51,314 nucleotides of DNA from Nitrospira sp. Lineage in GTDB: Bacteria; Nitrospirota; Nitrospiria; Nitrospirales; Nitrospiraceae. The notes beneath the pieces were generated by a model. The model searched no databases. It worked only from the letters and a program-made list of their open reading frames with translations, and was not told the origin of the DNA. Positions 7,842 to 14,730 of the stretch are shown one piece after another. How positions within the stretch are numbered: position 1 is the stretch's first letter; each line of letters opens with the position of its first letter. The position numbers and the translations under genes were made by a program. The stretch is from the NCBI GenBank assembly GCA_019636835.1, contig JAHBWU010000020.1, positions 1-51,314 on the forward strand, in the 5' to 3' direction.

Positions 7842-8246
7842 ATGGCGTTGGTGGGAAACAGAACAACCGCGACGGTACTGATTGTCGAGGATGACCGAGA
7901 GATGCGCAGCCTGTTGTGCGATGAATTTTGCGGAATGGGCTATCAGCTGCGTGAAGCGAGGAATGGAGACGAGGCATTCCTGACGGTGCTGCAATCCGTG
8001 CCGGATCTGATTTTGACGGACCTCCGGATGCCTGCCGGAGGGGATGATTACATCAGCCGATTGCGGACCATAGCACCCAGCTGTCCAATCGTCGTGATCA
8101 CGGCGTTCGGCGACGCGACATTGAAGGCGCAGGTGGTGAAAGCAGGCGCGAACGCCTACTTCGACAAGCCGGTTCGCATTGTTGACCTCAAGAATTGTGT
8201 GCAACAATTACTCCATTACGGGAGCACAGGTGCTGATCACGCCTGA
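7842..8246 (+). CDS. Single-domain response regulator (134 aa)
   Basis: It is a CheY-like receiver only: acidic pair in VLIVEDDREM, phospho-acceptor Asp in LILTDLRMPAGG, Thr in VVITAFGD, and Lys in YFDKPVR. No output domain follows, so it would act by phosphotransfer or protein contact. It lies between the PAS histidine kinase and the second sigma54 activator, which itself lacks a receiver domain. The lone receiver may therefore link the kinase to that activator, but this is inference. The ribosome site is weak (GGTAGAG just before the ATG). Confidence 0.88.
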   Translation: MALVGNRTTATVLIVEDDREMRSLLCDEFCGMGYQLREARNGDEAFLTVLQSVPDLILTDLRMPAGGDDYISRLRTIAPSCPIVVITAFGDATLKAQVVKAGANAYFDKPVRIVDLKNCVQQLLHYGSTGADHA

Positions 8247-8336
8247 CCGGTCGGACGAATAAAGCCAGGCAGCTATTTCACTTTGTCGGCTCCGTTTTTG
8301 TGCTTGAGAGGCTCTCACCAGAGGAACGAAATCGCT

Positions 8337-9716
8337 TTGTCTCACTCAGAACGCCACAACGAACCGGTTCCGACGGATCCCATCATTGCAGCGCGAATCG
8401 AAGCGATCAAGCAATTAGCGCAGGGGCTGTCCGACCGTGTGGCGGTCATGGACCGATCGTTCAACGTCGTGTACGCGAACGAAGCGGCGTGGACGGAGAC
8501 CACAACGCGCCGACCACACGCCAAGTGCTACGAAGCGTTTGCGCACCGGACGGACCCTTGCGGGACCTGTCCGGCGATCAAAGTGTTTGAGGCACCCGGG
8601 GTGGAGTGCGTGTCTTGTTCGAGTGGAGGAGACGGCACGGCCTGCGGGATGCAGCAGGCTTTTCCCTTGACGTCGAGTCGGGGCGAGGTCGGCTCGATGC
8701 TGGTTCTGTTCAAGAGAGAGCAGGTTCCGATGATGCCGGATGTGAAGCCGGCGGAAGCGGAACATCCACCATCTGCAGTGCGAGAATCGCTGGGCGATCT
8801 GATCGGCCGGAGTCCGGCCATGCAGCAGCTTTTCGACATGACCAGTCTGGTGGCGGACAGTTCGGCGACCGTCCTTATTCAAGGCGAGAGCGGAACGGGT
8901 AAAGAACTCCTGGCGAAAACGATTCATGCGCTCAGCAACCGGAGGGATCGGCCGTTCGTCGTCGTCGATTGCGGATCCTTGCCCGAAACACTGCTTGAAA
9001 GTGAGCTATTCGGGCATGTGAAGGGTGCCTTCACCGGGGCGATTGCCAATAAGCGTGGACTGTTCGAAGAGGCGGACGAAGGAACCATTTTCCTCGACGA
9101 GATCGCCGATACCACGCCGACCTTTCAAGCGAAGCTGCTCCGTGTCCTGCAAGAAGGCGAGATCAAACCCGTGGGAGGAACCAGGTCGCTGAAGATCCAT
9201 GCGCGTGTCATCTCCGCCTCGAACAAGGATCTGGCCGAATTGGTGAAGGCCAAGACGTTTCGGCAGGATCTTTACTATCGCCTAGCCGTGTTGCCCATCT
9301 ATTTGCCGACGCTTCGGGAACGGCGAGAAGACATCCCCTTGTTGGTCCAGCACTTTGTCGCCGCTTCGTGCGTTCGACACCGTCAAGCGGTGCGGCATGT
9401 TGCGGAAAAAACGATGAGGGTGTTGCGCGACGCTCCTTGGCCAGGCAATGTCCGACAATTGCAGCATTACGTCGAACGGGCCGTGGTGACGACCACCGGG
9501 CCATGGCTTGTGTGCGATGATCTGGTTTCAGGTGGCATCGCTACCGAAGACGAGAGTTTACGGTCAGCGTCGCGTGGGGCTATGGCTCAGGCCGAGCGCG
9601 CTCGGATCGTGGACGCGTTGCAGAAGACCGCGGGAAACCGATTGAAAGCGGCCAAGCTTCTGAAAATCAGCCGAGCGAGTCTCTACAACAGGCTTCGCAC
9701 CTACAGCATCGACTAG
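8337..9716 (+). CDS. Sigma54-dependent activator with a Cys-rich PAS sensor (about 459 aa)
   Basis: The start is uncertain: TTG at 8337 with GAGG at 8321-8324 is preferred, while an earlier TTG at 8283 is in frame. The N-terminus is PAS-like ([18 protein letters not shown]) and holds six cysteines at residues 64, 75, 78, 91, 94 and 103, including two CxxC pairs, which suggests a redox or metal sensor. The AAA+ sigma54 domain has Walker A GESGTGKE, an intact GAFTGA loop and [10 protein letters not shown]. The C-terminus is a Fis-type helix-turn-helix ([20 protein letters not shown]). There is no receiver domain. It lies 310 bases upstream of amoC in the same direction, so amoC is a natural candidate target. 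That link is inferred from position. Confidence 0.88.
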   Translation: MSHSERHNEPVPTDPIIAARIEAIKQLAQGLSDRVAVMDRSFNVVYANEAAWTETTTRRPHAKCYEAFAHRTDPCGTCPAIKVFEAPGVECVSCSSGGDGTACGMQQAFPLTSSRGEVGSMLVLFKREQVPMMPDVKPAEAEHPPSAVRESLGDLIGRSPAMQQLFDMTSLVADSSATVLIQGESGTGKELLAKTIHALSNRRDRPFVVVDCGSLPETLLESELFGHVKGAFTGAIANKRGLFEEADEGTIFLDEIADTTPTFQAKLLRVLQEGEIKPVGGTRSLKIHARVISASNKDLAELVKAKTFRQDLYYRLAVLPIYLPTLRERREDIPLLVQHFVAASCVRHRQAVRHVAEKTMRVLRDAPWPGNVRQLQHYVERAVVTTTGPWLVCDDLVSGGIATEDESLRSASRGAMAQAERARIVDALQKTAGNRLKAAKLLKISRASLYNRLRTYSID

Positions 9717-9753
9717 CTGTCGTTTGTCCTTTTCCACCTCTTTCCTCGGTCGC

Positions 9754-9826
9754 AACTGTCCAGGTACCTGGATTGTCCAACTCATTGAAATCCTGGACCA
9801 CAGCCGTTCAGCATCCTGGAACTGTC
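9754..9826 (+). promoter_or_regulatory. Palindrome and repeated half-sites upstream of amoC
   Basis: A perfect 14-base palindrome TCCAGGTACCTGGA spans 9759-9772. Its half-site recurs as TCCTGGA at 9791-9797 and 9814-9820, with 23-25 base steps, and AACTGTC occurs at both ends (9754-9760, 9820-9826). Repeated half-sites about two helical turns apart look like an enhancer for a dimeric or hexameric regulator, such as the adjacent Fis-type sigma54 activator. The whole 9717-10026 interval contains no gene. Confidence 0.45.
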
Positions 9827-9923
9827 TATTCGCTTGGATTGCGTAATCCGTCCAAAAAGTCCTGAAGCGGCCTGAGAAGTTCACGATCACCGCTCCTATC
9901 AATGCAATCATTCGCTCCAACCG

Positions 9924-9939
9924 TGGCTGGATTTCAGCG
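9924..9939 (+). promoter_or_regulatory. Candidate sigma54 (-24/-12) promoter upstream of amoC
   Basis: TGGCTGGATTTCAGCG has the GG-N10-GC spacing required of sigma54 promoters and the TGGC of the -24 box, but the -12 box lacks the usual TTGC. It lies about 88 bases before the amoC start and 100-170 bases downstream of the palindromic half-sites, a sensible enhancer distance. It is only a partial match. Confidence 0.3.
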
Positions 9940-10026
9940 CACACATCTTGCCTGGCTCCACACAACATCGTTTCTGGATACCCGAGAACGAGTCAGAGGT
10001 CATTTAAACAAGGAGAGGTGGTCATC

Positions 10027-10866
10027 ATGGCGAACGGGGTAACAACGTACGAATCGGCACGAGTACCGGACACTAGGGTGAGGAGGTGGTATCACAACAT
10101 GATGCCTCTGACGGTCGGCTGGCTGGGGATGCTGGGTATCGGGATTTTCTGGGTCATGTACCAACGCATCTTTGGGTATTCGCACGGTCTGGACTCGATG
10201 ACCCCGGAGTTCGACTCCGTGTGGATGGGGCTGTTTCGATTTAATATTGTGGCCAACGCGCTATTCTTCTCGATATCTGTGGGATGGATTTGGATCACAC
10301 GGGACCGGAACCTGGCCAACCTGGACCCCAAGCTGGAGTTGAAGAGATATTTTTACTGGTTGAGCTGGCTGGTTCTTTACATCTGGGGCGTGTACTACGC
10401 GGGCAGCTACACGCTGGAGCAGGATGCGGCGTGGCACCAAGTGATCATCCGGGACACGAGCTTCACGGCGAGCCACATTGTGGCATTCTATGGGAGCTTC
10501 CCCCTCTACATTACGTGTGGTGTATCCAGCTACCTCTATGCGCAGACGCGGCTGCCGCTCTACGCGCAGGCGACGTCGTTCCCGTTGGTGGCGGCGGTGG
10601 TGGGACCGATGATGATTCTGCCGAACGTGGGGTTGAACGAGTGGGGCCATGCGTTCTGGTTCGTCGATGAACTGTTCTCAGCCCCGTTGCACTGGGGCTT
10701 TGTGACGTTGGGGTGGTGCGGGTTGTTCGGGGCCGCGGGCGGGGTGGCGGCGCAGATCGTGAGCCGGATGTCCAATCTGGCGGACGTGATTTGGAACGGT
10801 GCATCTAAAGACATTCTCGATCCGTTTTCAAAACAGGTGGGCACCGGAGCCAAGACCGGGTACTAA
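10027..10866 (+). CDS. amoC: Ammonia/methane monooxygenase subunit C, stand-alone copy (279 aa)
   Basis: AmoC is a membrane subunit of the copper monooxygenase that oxidises ammonia to hydroxylamine. The start at 10027 has AAGGAGAGG 8 bases upstream; the in-frame GTG at 10018 overlaps that site. Family signatures run the whole length: [20 protein letters not shown], the [18 protein letters not shown] segment with the Asp/His copper-site ligands, [14 protein letters not shown], and [10 protein letters not shown]. About six membrane helices are present. The length is normal. Neither amoA nor amoB follows; downstream is an unrelated truncated oxygenase. Orphan amoC copies occur in ammonia oxidisers, where some are linked to stress. 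The sequence is much closer to AmoC than to methanotroph PmoC (my recollection, not aligned). Confidence 0.95.
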   Translation: MANGVTTYESARVPDTRVRRWYHNMMPLTVGWLGMLGIGIFWVMYQRIFGYSHGLDSMTPEFDSVWMGLFRFNIVANALFFSISVGWIWITRDRNLANLDPKLELKRYFYWLSWLVLYIWGVYYAGSYTLEQDAAWHQVIIRDTSFTASHIVAFYGSFPLYITCGVSSYLYAQTRLPLYAQATSFPLVAAVVGPMMILPNVGLNEWGHAFWFVDELFSAPLHWGFVTLGWCGLFGAAGGVAAQIVSRMSNLADVIWNGASKDILDPFSKQVGTGAKTGY

Positions 10867-10904
10867 GCAGAGACAAGTATCGCGCATGCGCAGTAGTGTC
10901 AGGC

Positions 10905-10947
10905 CAGAGCCGCCAAAGGTACGAGCATCCAGAAGGGTCCGGCTCTG
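10905..10947 (+). terminator. Inverted repeat after amoC, possible terminator
   Basis: CAGAGCCG (10905-10912) and CGGCTCTG (10940-10947) form a perfect 8-base inverted repeat about 40 bases after the amoC stop. The loop is long (27 bases) and no T-run follows, so termination is uncertain. Confidence 0.35.
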
Positions 10948-10999
10948 TAAGTGCTGAGTGTGATTCGCCCTGTCACGACTCGGCATAGTTCGCTCGAAA

Positions 11000-11521
11000 G
11001 TGAGCGGTCGTCTCGACTCCTGCGCGCTCTACTACTACACGCGGCCGGGAGACCATATCGGCTTTCATTACGATACCTCATATTACAAGGGCAAGCGGTA
11101 CACGGTCCTGATGGGCTTGATCGAGCGATCGGAACAATGCCGACTGGTGGCTCACCTGCGCAACCCCGGTACGAAGGGGGAAATAAGCGAGCAGGCCGTT
11201 CCGCTTGATCCTGGGTCGCTCGTGATCTTTAACGGCGACAAGTTATGGCATGCCGTCACTCCGCTCGGACCCCGCGAAGAACGGATTGTCCTCACGTTGC
11301 AGTATGTGACCGATCGGGAAATGAGGCCGCTGCATCGCGCGTTCTCAAACCTGAAGGACGTCTTCGCCTACTTCGGACCGGCTGCCTTGGTCCACCGGGC
11401 TAAGGCGAAGCAGGCATCGATCGGCGGCTCTGTGACATCGCAGCCCGAGGCGATGTCGGATCATCCAACATTACAATTCCTCGCAGGAGCCGGCGGTGCG
11501 TCTTTCAATCGTCATTCCTGA
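11000..11521 (+). CDS. 2OG-Fe(II) dioxygenase domain protein, probably 5'-truncated
   Basis: The double-stranded beta-helix core is clear: YYTRPGDHIGFHYD carries the HxD iron pair, DKLWHAVTPLG the distal His, and REERIVLTLQYV the Arg that binds 2-oxoglutarate. All catalytic residues are therefore present. The frame is closed by a TGA near 10963 and only a GTG at 11000 is available, so the N-terminal part found in usual family members (more than 200 residues) is missing. The C-terminal 60 residues are unrecognised. Its last 26 bases overlap the next gene. It may be an active short form or a decaying gene left by the rearrangement that placed amoC here. Confidence 0.7.
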   Translation: MSGRLDSCALYYYTRPGDHIGFHYDTSYYKGKRYTVLMGLIERSEQCRLVAHLRNPGTKGEISEQAVPLDPGSLVIFNGDKLWHAVTPLGPREERIVLTLQYVTDREMRPLHRAFSNLKDVFAYFGPAALVHRAKAKQASIGGSVTSQPEAMSDHPTLQFLAGAGGASFNRHS

Positions 11522-12002
11522 GGCGCAAGTGGTCGAAGCCCCGGCTTTACTAAGGCTGGTCCGAACGGCGCCGGCCTGTGAGATTGAAGCAAGTGAACAG
11601 GGGGCAGCGTACGTAGCGGTCTTCGAGGACTTCCCGAACTCTGTTGAAGTCGTTATGCGCCTGATCGAAGAAGCCTGGGACCTGCGTGGCGTCCGAATCC
11701 TATTCGGAGACAGACCCGTCGTGAGCCGGATCAATTTCTACGTCGCGCTCCGTTGCTATCACGAGAGCCTCGGTGAGCTGGATTCGGCTGCCTATTGTCT
11801 TCGTCAGTCGGCCAAAGTGGGTGCTGACGGAGGGTGTCCTGATCGATCCTGCGTGTCCCACTGTCAGTTTATTTGTTCTCGATGTGTGAGAGTTTTGCGC
11901 GGTCGACACGCCGGTCCGGTTCCGATTCAGCTCATGGAACTTGCGCGCCATGCGGAAGTGGACTGGTGTCCGAACCTGCGCATCACGAAGGTGAGCGTGT
12001 AA
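11496..12002 (+). CDS. Unknown protein with a C-terminal Cys cluster (168 aa)
   Basis: The GTG start at 11496 follows CAGGAG by about 10 bases inside the 3' end of the oxygenase gene, which suggests translational coupling. The N-terminal half (VVIPEAQ-like start, then AYVAVFEDFPNSVEVVMRLI) looks like a small alpha/beta domain. The C-terminal half has a tight run of cysteines (CPDRSCVSHCQFICSRC) and a later WCP, consistent with zinc binding. No signal peptide is seen. I do not recognise a family. Its position after amoC and the oxygenase is the only functional hint. Confidence 0.6.
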   Translation: MRLSIVIPEAQVVEAPALLRLVRTAPACEIEASEQGAAYVAVFEDFPNSVEVVMRLIEEAWDLRGVRILFGDRPVVSRINFYVALRCYHESLGELDSAAYCLRQSAKVGADGGCPDRSCVSHCQFICSRCVRVLRGRHAGPVPIQLMELARHAEVDWCPNLRITKVSV

Positions 12003-12170
12003 GCGGTCACTCGACGGTTGAGCAAGGCCATTGTGTCTATTGATTGAGCAATGAGCAAGTACGGAATTCATTATTCACCAAGCTGACGACTCAGGCTGTC
12101 GAATGTCGGTCGGCTGATTGCTCGAAGGAGGGCCGTGCTCCTCGATGCGTAACCAGAGAGGAGTGCCTCA

Positions 12171-12869
12171 ATGGGGATTCAGAGGAGCAGGAGGATCGGA
12201 GCGTGGTGCGTCGCGGCTTCACTCGCGGCGGCGCTTGCTGTGGGTGGTGCATGGGGTGCTTCAGCCGAGGAGACCACAGAGACGACATCGACAGGGAACC
12301 GCGTGTTCTTTCGCGGGGGCGCCGCCGGACTCACGAGCGATCGTGCCGGCGAGCTGATCACCGACGGCCATGGCGTGGCCGGCAAGAACGACGGGTCCTT
12401 CGGCTATTACATCGGCGGTGGAACGGATCTTATGGTCACCAAAGATCTGTGGGGCATGGCGAAAGGGGTCGCGGTCGTGGGCGAGATAGGATTGGAATTC
12501 AAGCGATGGAGTTCCAGCAACGTCGCGAATGGAGATACCACCGGTGTGACGGGGGTGAGTAATGGCGGTTTGAGCAAGGTGCAACTGACCATGCTGACCG
12601 TGAGCGTCGCGCCCAAGGTGAAGTTCCGGCAGGGGACGGATTTTCAACCCTGGGTCATTCCGGCCGGGTTGGATTTCCACGTCATCAGCCCGACATCCAG
12701 TCAGATCAACTACCTGGACATCGGGGTTCAATTCGGCGGCGGCGCCGAGTATCGCGTGTGGAAAGAGTTATGGGTGGGTCTCGACAGCCGCTTCCACCTG
12801 GCCTCCAATCAAACCAATACGGTGAACAATTTCTGGACCGCCGGCATCTATGGAGCCATCGGATTCTGA
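12171..12869 (+). CDS. Outer-membrane beta-barrel protein with signal peptide (232 aa)
   Basis: GAGAGGAG lies 8 bases before the ATG. The N-terminus is a signal peptide (basic MGIQRSRR, hydrophobic core AAALAVGG, cleavage near GASAEE). The mature part alternates hydrophobic and polar residues with many Gly and aromatic residues and ends in an aromatic residue (YGAIGF), as expected for an OmpA-like 8-strand barrel. The length fits such a barrel. The cargo or role is unknown. It is followed after 26 bases by the chlorite-dismutase relic. Confidence 0.75.
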   Translation: MGIQRSRRIGAWCVAASLAAALAVGGAWGASAEETTETTSTGNRVFFRGGAAGLTSDRAGELITDGHGVAGKNDGSFGYYIGGGTDLMVTKDLWGMAKGVAVVGEIGLEFKRWSSSNVANGDTTGVTGVSNGGLSKVQLTMLTVSVAPKVKFRQGTDFQPWVIPAGLDFHVISPTSSQINYLDIGVQFGGGAEYRVWKELWVGLDSRFHLASNQTNTVNNFWTAGIYGAIGF

Positions 12870-12895
12870 AACAGTCCGGCGAGAGAGGTTCGGTC

Positions 12896-13068
12896 ATGCT
12901 GACTCCTGAACAAAGCCCAGCGCCGAGCCGTCAATATATCGACTTTTCGTTCTATGAGATTGATCCGGTTTGGCGCCGCCTTCCCCGAGGATGAACGCAC
13001 CAGGGGCAAGCAGGGGTTTCTACGGGCAGTCGAGGAGTACGCCGTCCGATTTCTCAAAACCACGTCAC
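12896..13068 (+). pseudogene. N-terminal relic of a chlorite-dismutase-family gene, frameshifted
   Basis: ATG at 12896 has GAGAGAGG 7 bases upstream and encodes QYIDFSFYEIDPVWRRLP, the typical start of chlorite-dismutase-family heme proteins. The frame stops at 12992-12994. In the next frame the same family sequence continues from 12987 as EDERTRGKQGFLRAVEEY. Removing one C from the CCCC run at 12983-12986 joins them (RRLP-EDER). After about residue 57 (FLKT) the family similarity ends and Rieske-protein sequence begins, so more than two-thirds of the gene, including the heme-His region, is missing. It is a deletion relic with a secondary frameshift. Confidence 0.7.
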
Positions 13069-13070
13069 CC

Positions 13071-14111
13071 ATGCTTGAAGGCTTCTGGTATATCGCCACG
13101 GAAAGCGTGAAGGTTCAAGTTGGCCGGCCATGCGCAGCAGTCCTCTGCAATCAATCTCTCGTACTGTTTCGAGACAGGCGGGGTTTGATACATGCGTTAG
13201 ACGACCGCTGCCCTCACAAGGGCGTTCCACTCTCCTCAGCCTGGCAGGAAGAGGATTCCTTGCGGTGCCCTTTTCACGGATGGCGCTTCATCTCCTCCGG
13301 TGAGTGCGTAGAAATACCGGCCATCGGTCACGTGGCGCATCCATCGTCGACCTCGGTCTGCGTGAAGACGTTTCCGACCCAGGAACAGGACGGGTGGGTG
13401 TGGGTCTATATGGGAAACGATCGGTGCCGGAAACCTTCGTCTCGACCGCCATCGTTGCCGGTTCCTGCTGATGGTGGTCCGATGGTTTCCGTGCGCGAGT
13501 CTGCCGAAGCGAAAGTCCGGTGGGATTTCGCGGTGGATAGTCTCATGGACCCCGCTCATGTCCCGTTCGTGCACAACCGCTATTTCCGGCGTCGAGAGGC
13601 AGCCAGGAAAAAGGAAAAGGTGTTTACCAGGCTGCCGCTGGGATTTCGCACCATCTCGCAGAATGTCCTGTTGCCGGACACGTTTATCTTTCGCGCCTTG
13701 TCTCCAGGGTTGGGTTCGGCCACGACCACGGTCGATTTCGTCTTGCCCGGCATTCACTCCGAACGATGGGAGATCGGCAAACGCTTCGCGTCCGTCATGT
13801 TGGTGGCCACCCCCCTCACTGATGAACGAAGCCGGTTCGATATCTGCGTTGGGTGGAACTTCCTGCGCGGGATTCCGGTTGGGTGGCTGGTCCGCCGGAC
13901 GTTAAGGACTATTCTTGGCCAGGACCGGAAAGTTCTGGAATTGCAGGAACAGGGGTTCGGTCGGCAGGGACGCATGCTCTTGAACCTGGATTCGGATACA
14001 CCGGCCGTGTGGTATCGGCAATTGAAGAAATATCATTTTGATAGGTTGACCGGCGTGCATGATTCCCAGCATCCGGTTCCGGAGAAGATCACACTCAGCT
14101 GGATCACCTGA
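13071..14111 (+). CDS. Rieske 2Fe-2S aromatic-ring-hydroxylating-type oxygenase (346 aa)
   Basis: The native start is probably the ATG at 13071 (MLEGFWYIATESVK). The open frame extends upstream to 12954 only because it runs through the chlorite-dismutase relic, giving a possible 385-residue chimera. The Rieske cluster ligands are in DDRCPHKG and RCPFHGW. The catalytic domain has the mononuclear-iron motif DSLMDPAHVPFVH. The layout resembles PaO/VanA-like oxygenases, which need a separate reductase not seen here. The substrate is unknown. No ribosome site is seen at either start, so expression may depend on the upstream relic's site and a frameshift, or be lost. Confidence 0.82.
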   Translation: MLEGFWYIATESVKVQVGRPCAAVLCNQSLVLFRDRRGLIHALDDRCPHKGVPLSSAWQEEDSLRCPFHGWRFISSGECVEIPAIGHVAHPSSTSVCVKTFPTQEQDGWVWVYMGNDRCRKPSSRPPSLPVPADGGPMVSVRESAEAKVRWDFAVDSLMDPAHVPFVHNRYFRRREAARKKEKVFTRLPLGFRTISQNVLLPDTFIFRALSPGLGSATTTVDFVLPGIHSERWEIGKRFASVMLVATPLTDERSRFDICVGWNFLRGIPVGWLVRRTLRTILGQDRKVLELQEQGFGRQGRMLLNLDSDTPAVWYRQLKKYHFDRLTGVHDSQHPVPEKITLSWIT

Positions 14112-14275
14112 ATAGGAGAGGCGAAGACCGACCGTATGAACAGGATCCAGCCGTTCGCAACACCTTGTCTCTCATGCGAACAGGTAGCCTCGCCGTGAAC
14201 AATTCGATGGCGCAAGCTGTTGGTTCAAACCCGAAGCTTCAATATTGTCCCGTCACGCCTCAGTTCCACGATAGG

Positions 14276-14305
14276 CACTGTCCAATGCGTTAGACAGTGT
14301 AACGC
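14276..14305 (+). repeat. Interlocking inverted repeats in the gap before the multicopper oxidase
   Basis: CACTGTC (14276-14282) pairs with GACAGTG (14293-14299), and GCGTTA (14287-14292) pairs with TAACGC (14300-14305), so two hairpins overlap. This is either a regulator site or a transposon-end remnant. Apart from this and the leader structure at 14492-14611, the 14112-14655 gap contains no recognisable gene. Confidence 0.4.
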
Positions 14306-14491
14306 GTTGATTTACTTCCATACACACCTTGCGATTCCCGGTGTTGTCTCGTTCCGTAGAAGAATTCCTCAAATTGAAATGACGACTTCAGTACCGCCGA
14401 ACAATCCGTAACGTCGCGTCGCAAAAAAGAATTCAGGTCCGATAGGCATGCGGCTGATGCAAAGGCACGACGATTGCCCTACGAAAGAAGT

Positions 14492-14611
14492 GCTGGTGAG
14501 GGTCTGGGTGATTTTGGACCGGCCTCCGAATGACCCATTCCTTCGCAAGAAGGAACCCTTCACCAGCTCTTAACCCTCCTGAGAATCGAGGCCGGAAGTT
14601 GTTCGGAGGCC
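14492..14611 (+). ncRNA. Structured leader RNA candidate with mutually exclusive stems
   Basis: GCTGGTGAGGGT (14492-14503) pairs with ACCCTTCACCAGC (14555-14567). Inside are two hairpins: GGGT...ACCC (14506-14536) capped by an inner TGGA/TCCG stem, and a perfect TTCCTTC-GCAA-GAAGGAA hairpin with a GNRA loop (14538-14555). Together they make a three-way junction. GGCCTCCGAA (14521-14530), within the first hairpin, is also perfectly complementary to TTCGGAGGCC (14602-14611), which would form an alternative stem. Competing structures 115 bases before the oxidase gene suggest a cis-acting switch. I could not match it to a known riboswitch. A mobile palindromic element is the alternative. Confidence 0.5.
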
Positions 14612-14655
14612 GAGTCCTATCCCATAGCAATCATGATGAAGAGAGGACGAGTGCA

Positions 14656-14730
14656 ATGATCATCGATGAGCAGACATCAACAACCCGCCGGATGAGGCGA
14701 GTACACCAGGGAGAGGAGGCCGAGATATGA
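14656..14730 (+). CDS. Possible 24-aa leader peptide overlapping the multicopper oxidase start
   Basis: ATG at 14656 follows GAGAGGA and encodes a charged, Arg/Glu-rich peptide (MIIDEQTSTTRRMRRVHQGE, then EAEI). Its TGA overlaps the next ATG as ATGA at 14727-14730, a classical coupling arrangement. No Cys, Met or His clusters hint at metal sensing. It may be real or chance. Confidence 0.35.
   Translation: MIIDEQTSTTRRMRRVHQGEEAEI

Noticed and set aside
10027..10866. Methanotroph PmoC
   Set aside because: The central segments ([33 protein letters not shown]) resemble AmoC of ammonia oxidisers more than PmoC.
10867..12170. amoA or amoB after amoC
   Set aside because: No frame shows their features; the genes there are an oxygenase relic and a Cys-cluster protein.
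14276..14305. Integron attC-like core (GCGTTAGAC)
   Set aside because: Only one core half is present; the left consensus and cassette spacing are missing, so I treat it as a plain inverted repeat.
14492..14611. Known riboswitch (Mn yybP-ykoY, cobalamin, TPP)
   Set aside because: The conserved core sequences of these classes are not found, so only an unnamed structured leader is claimed.
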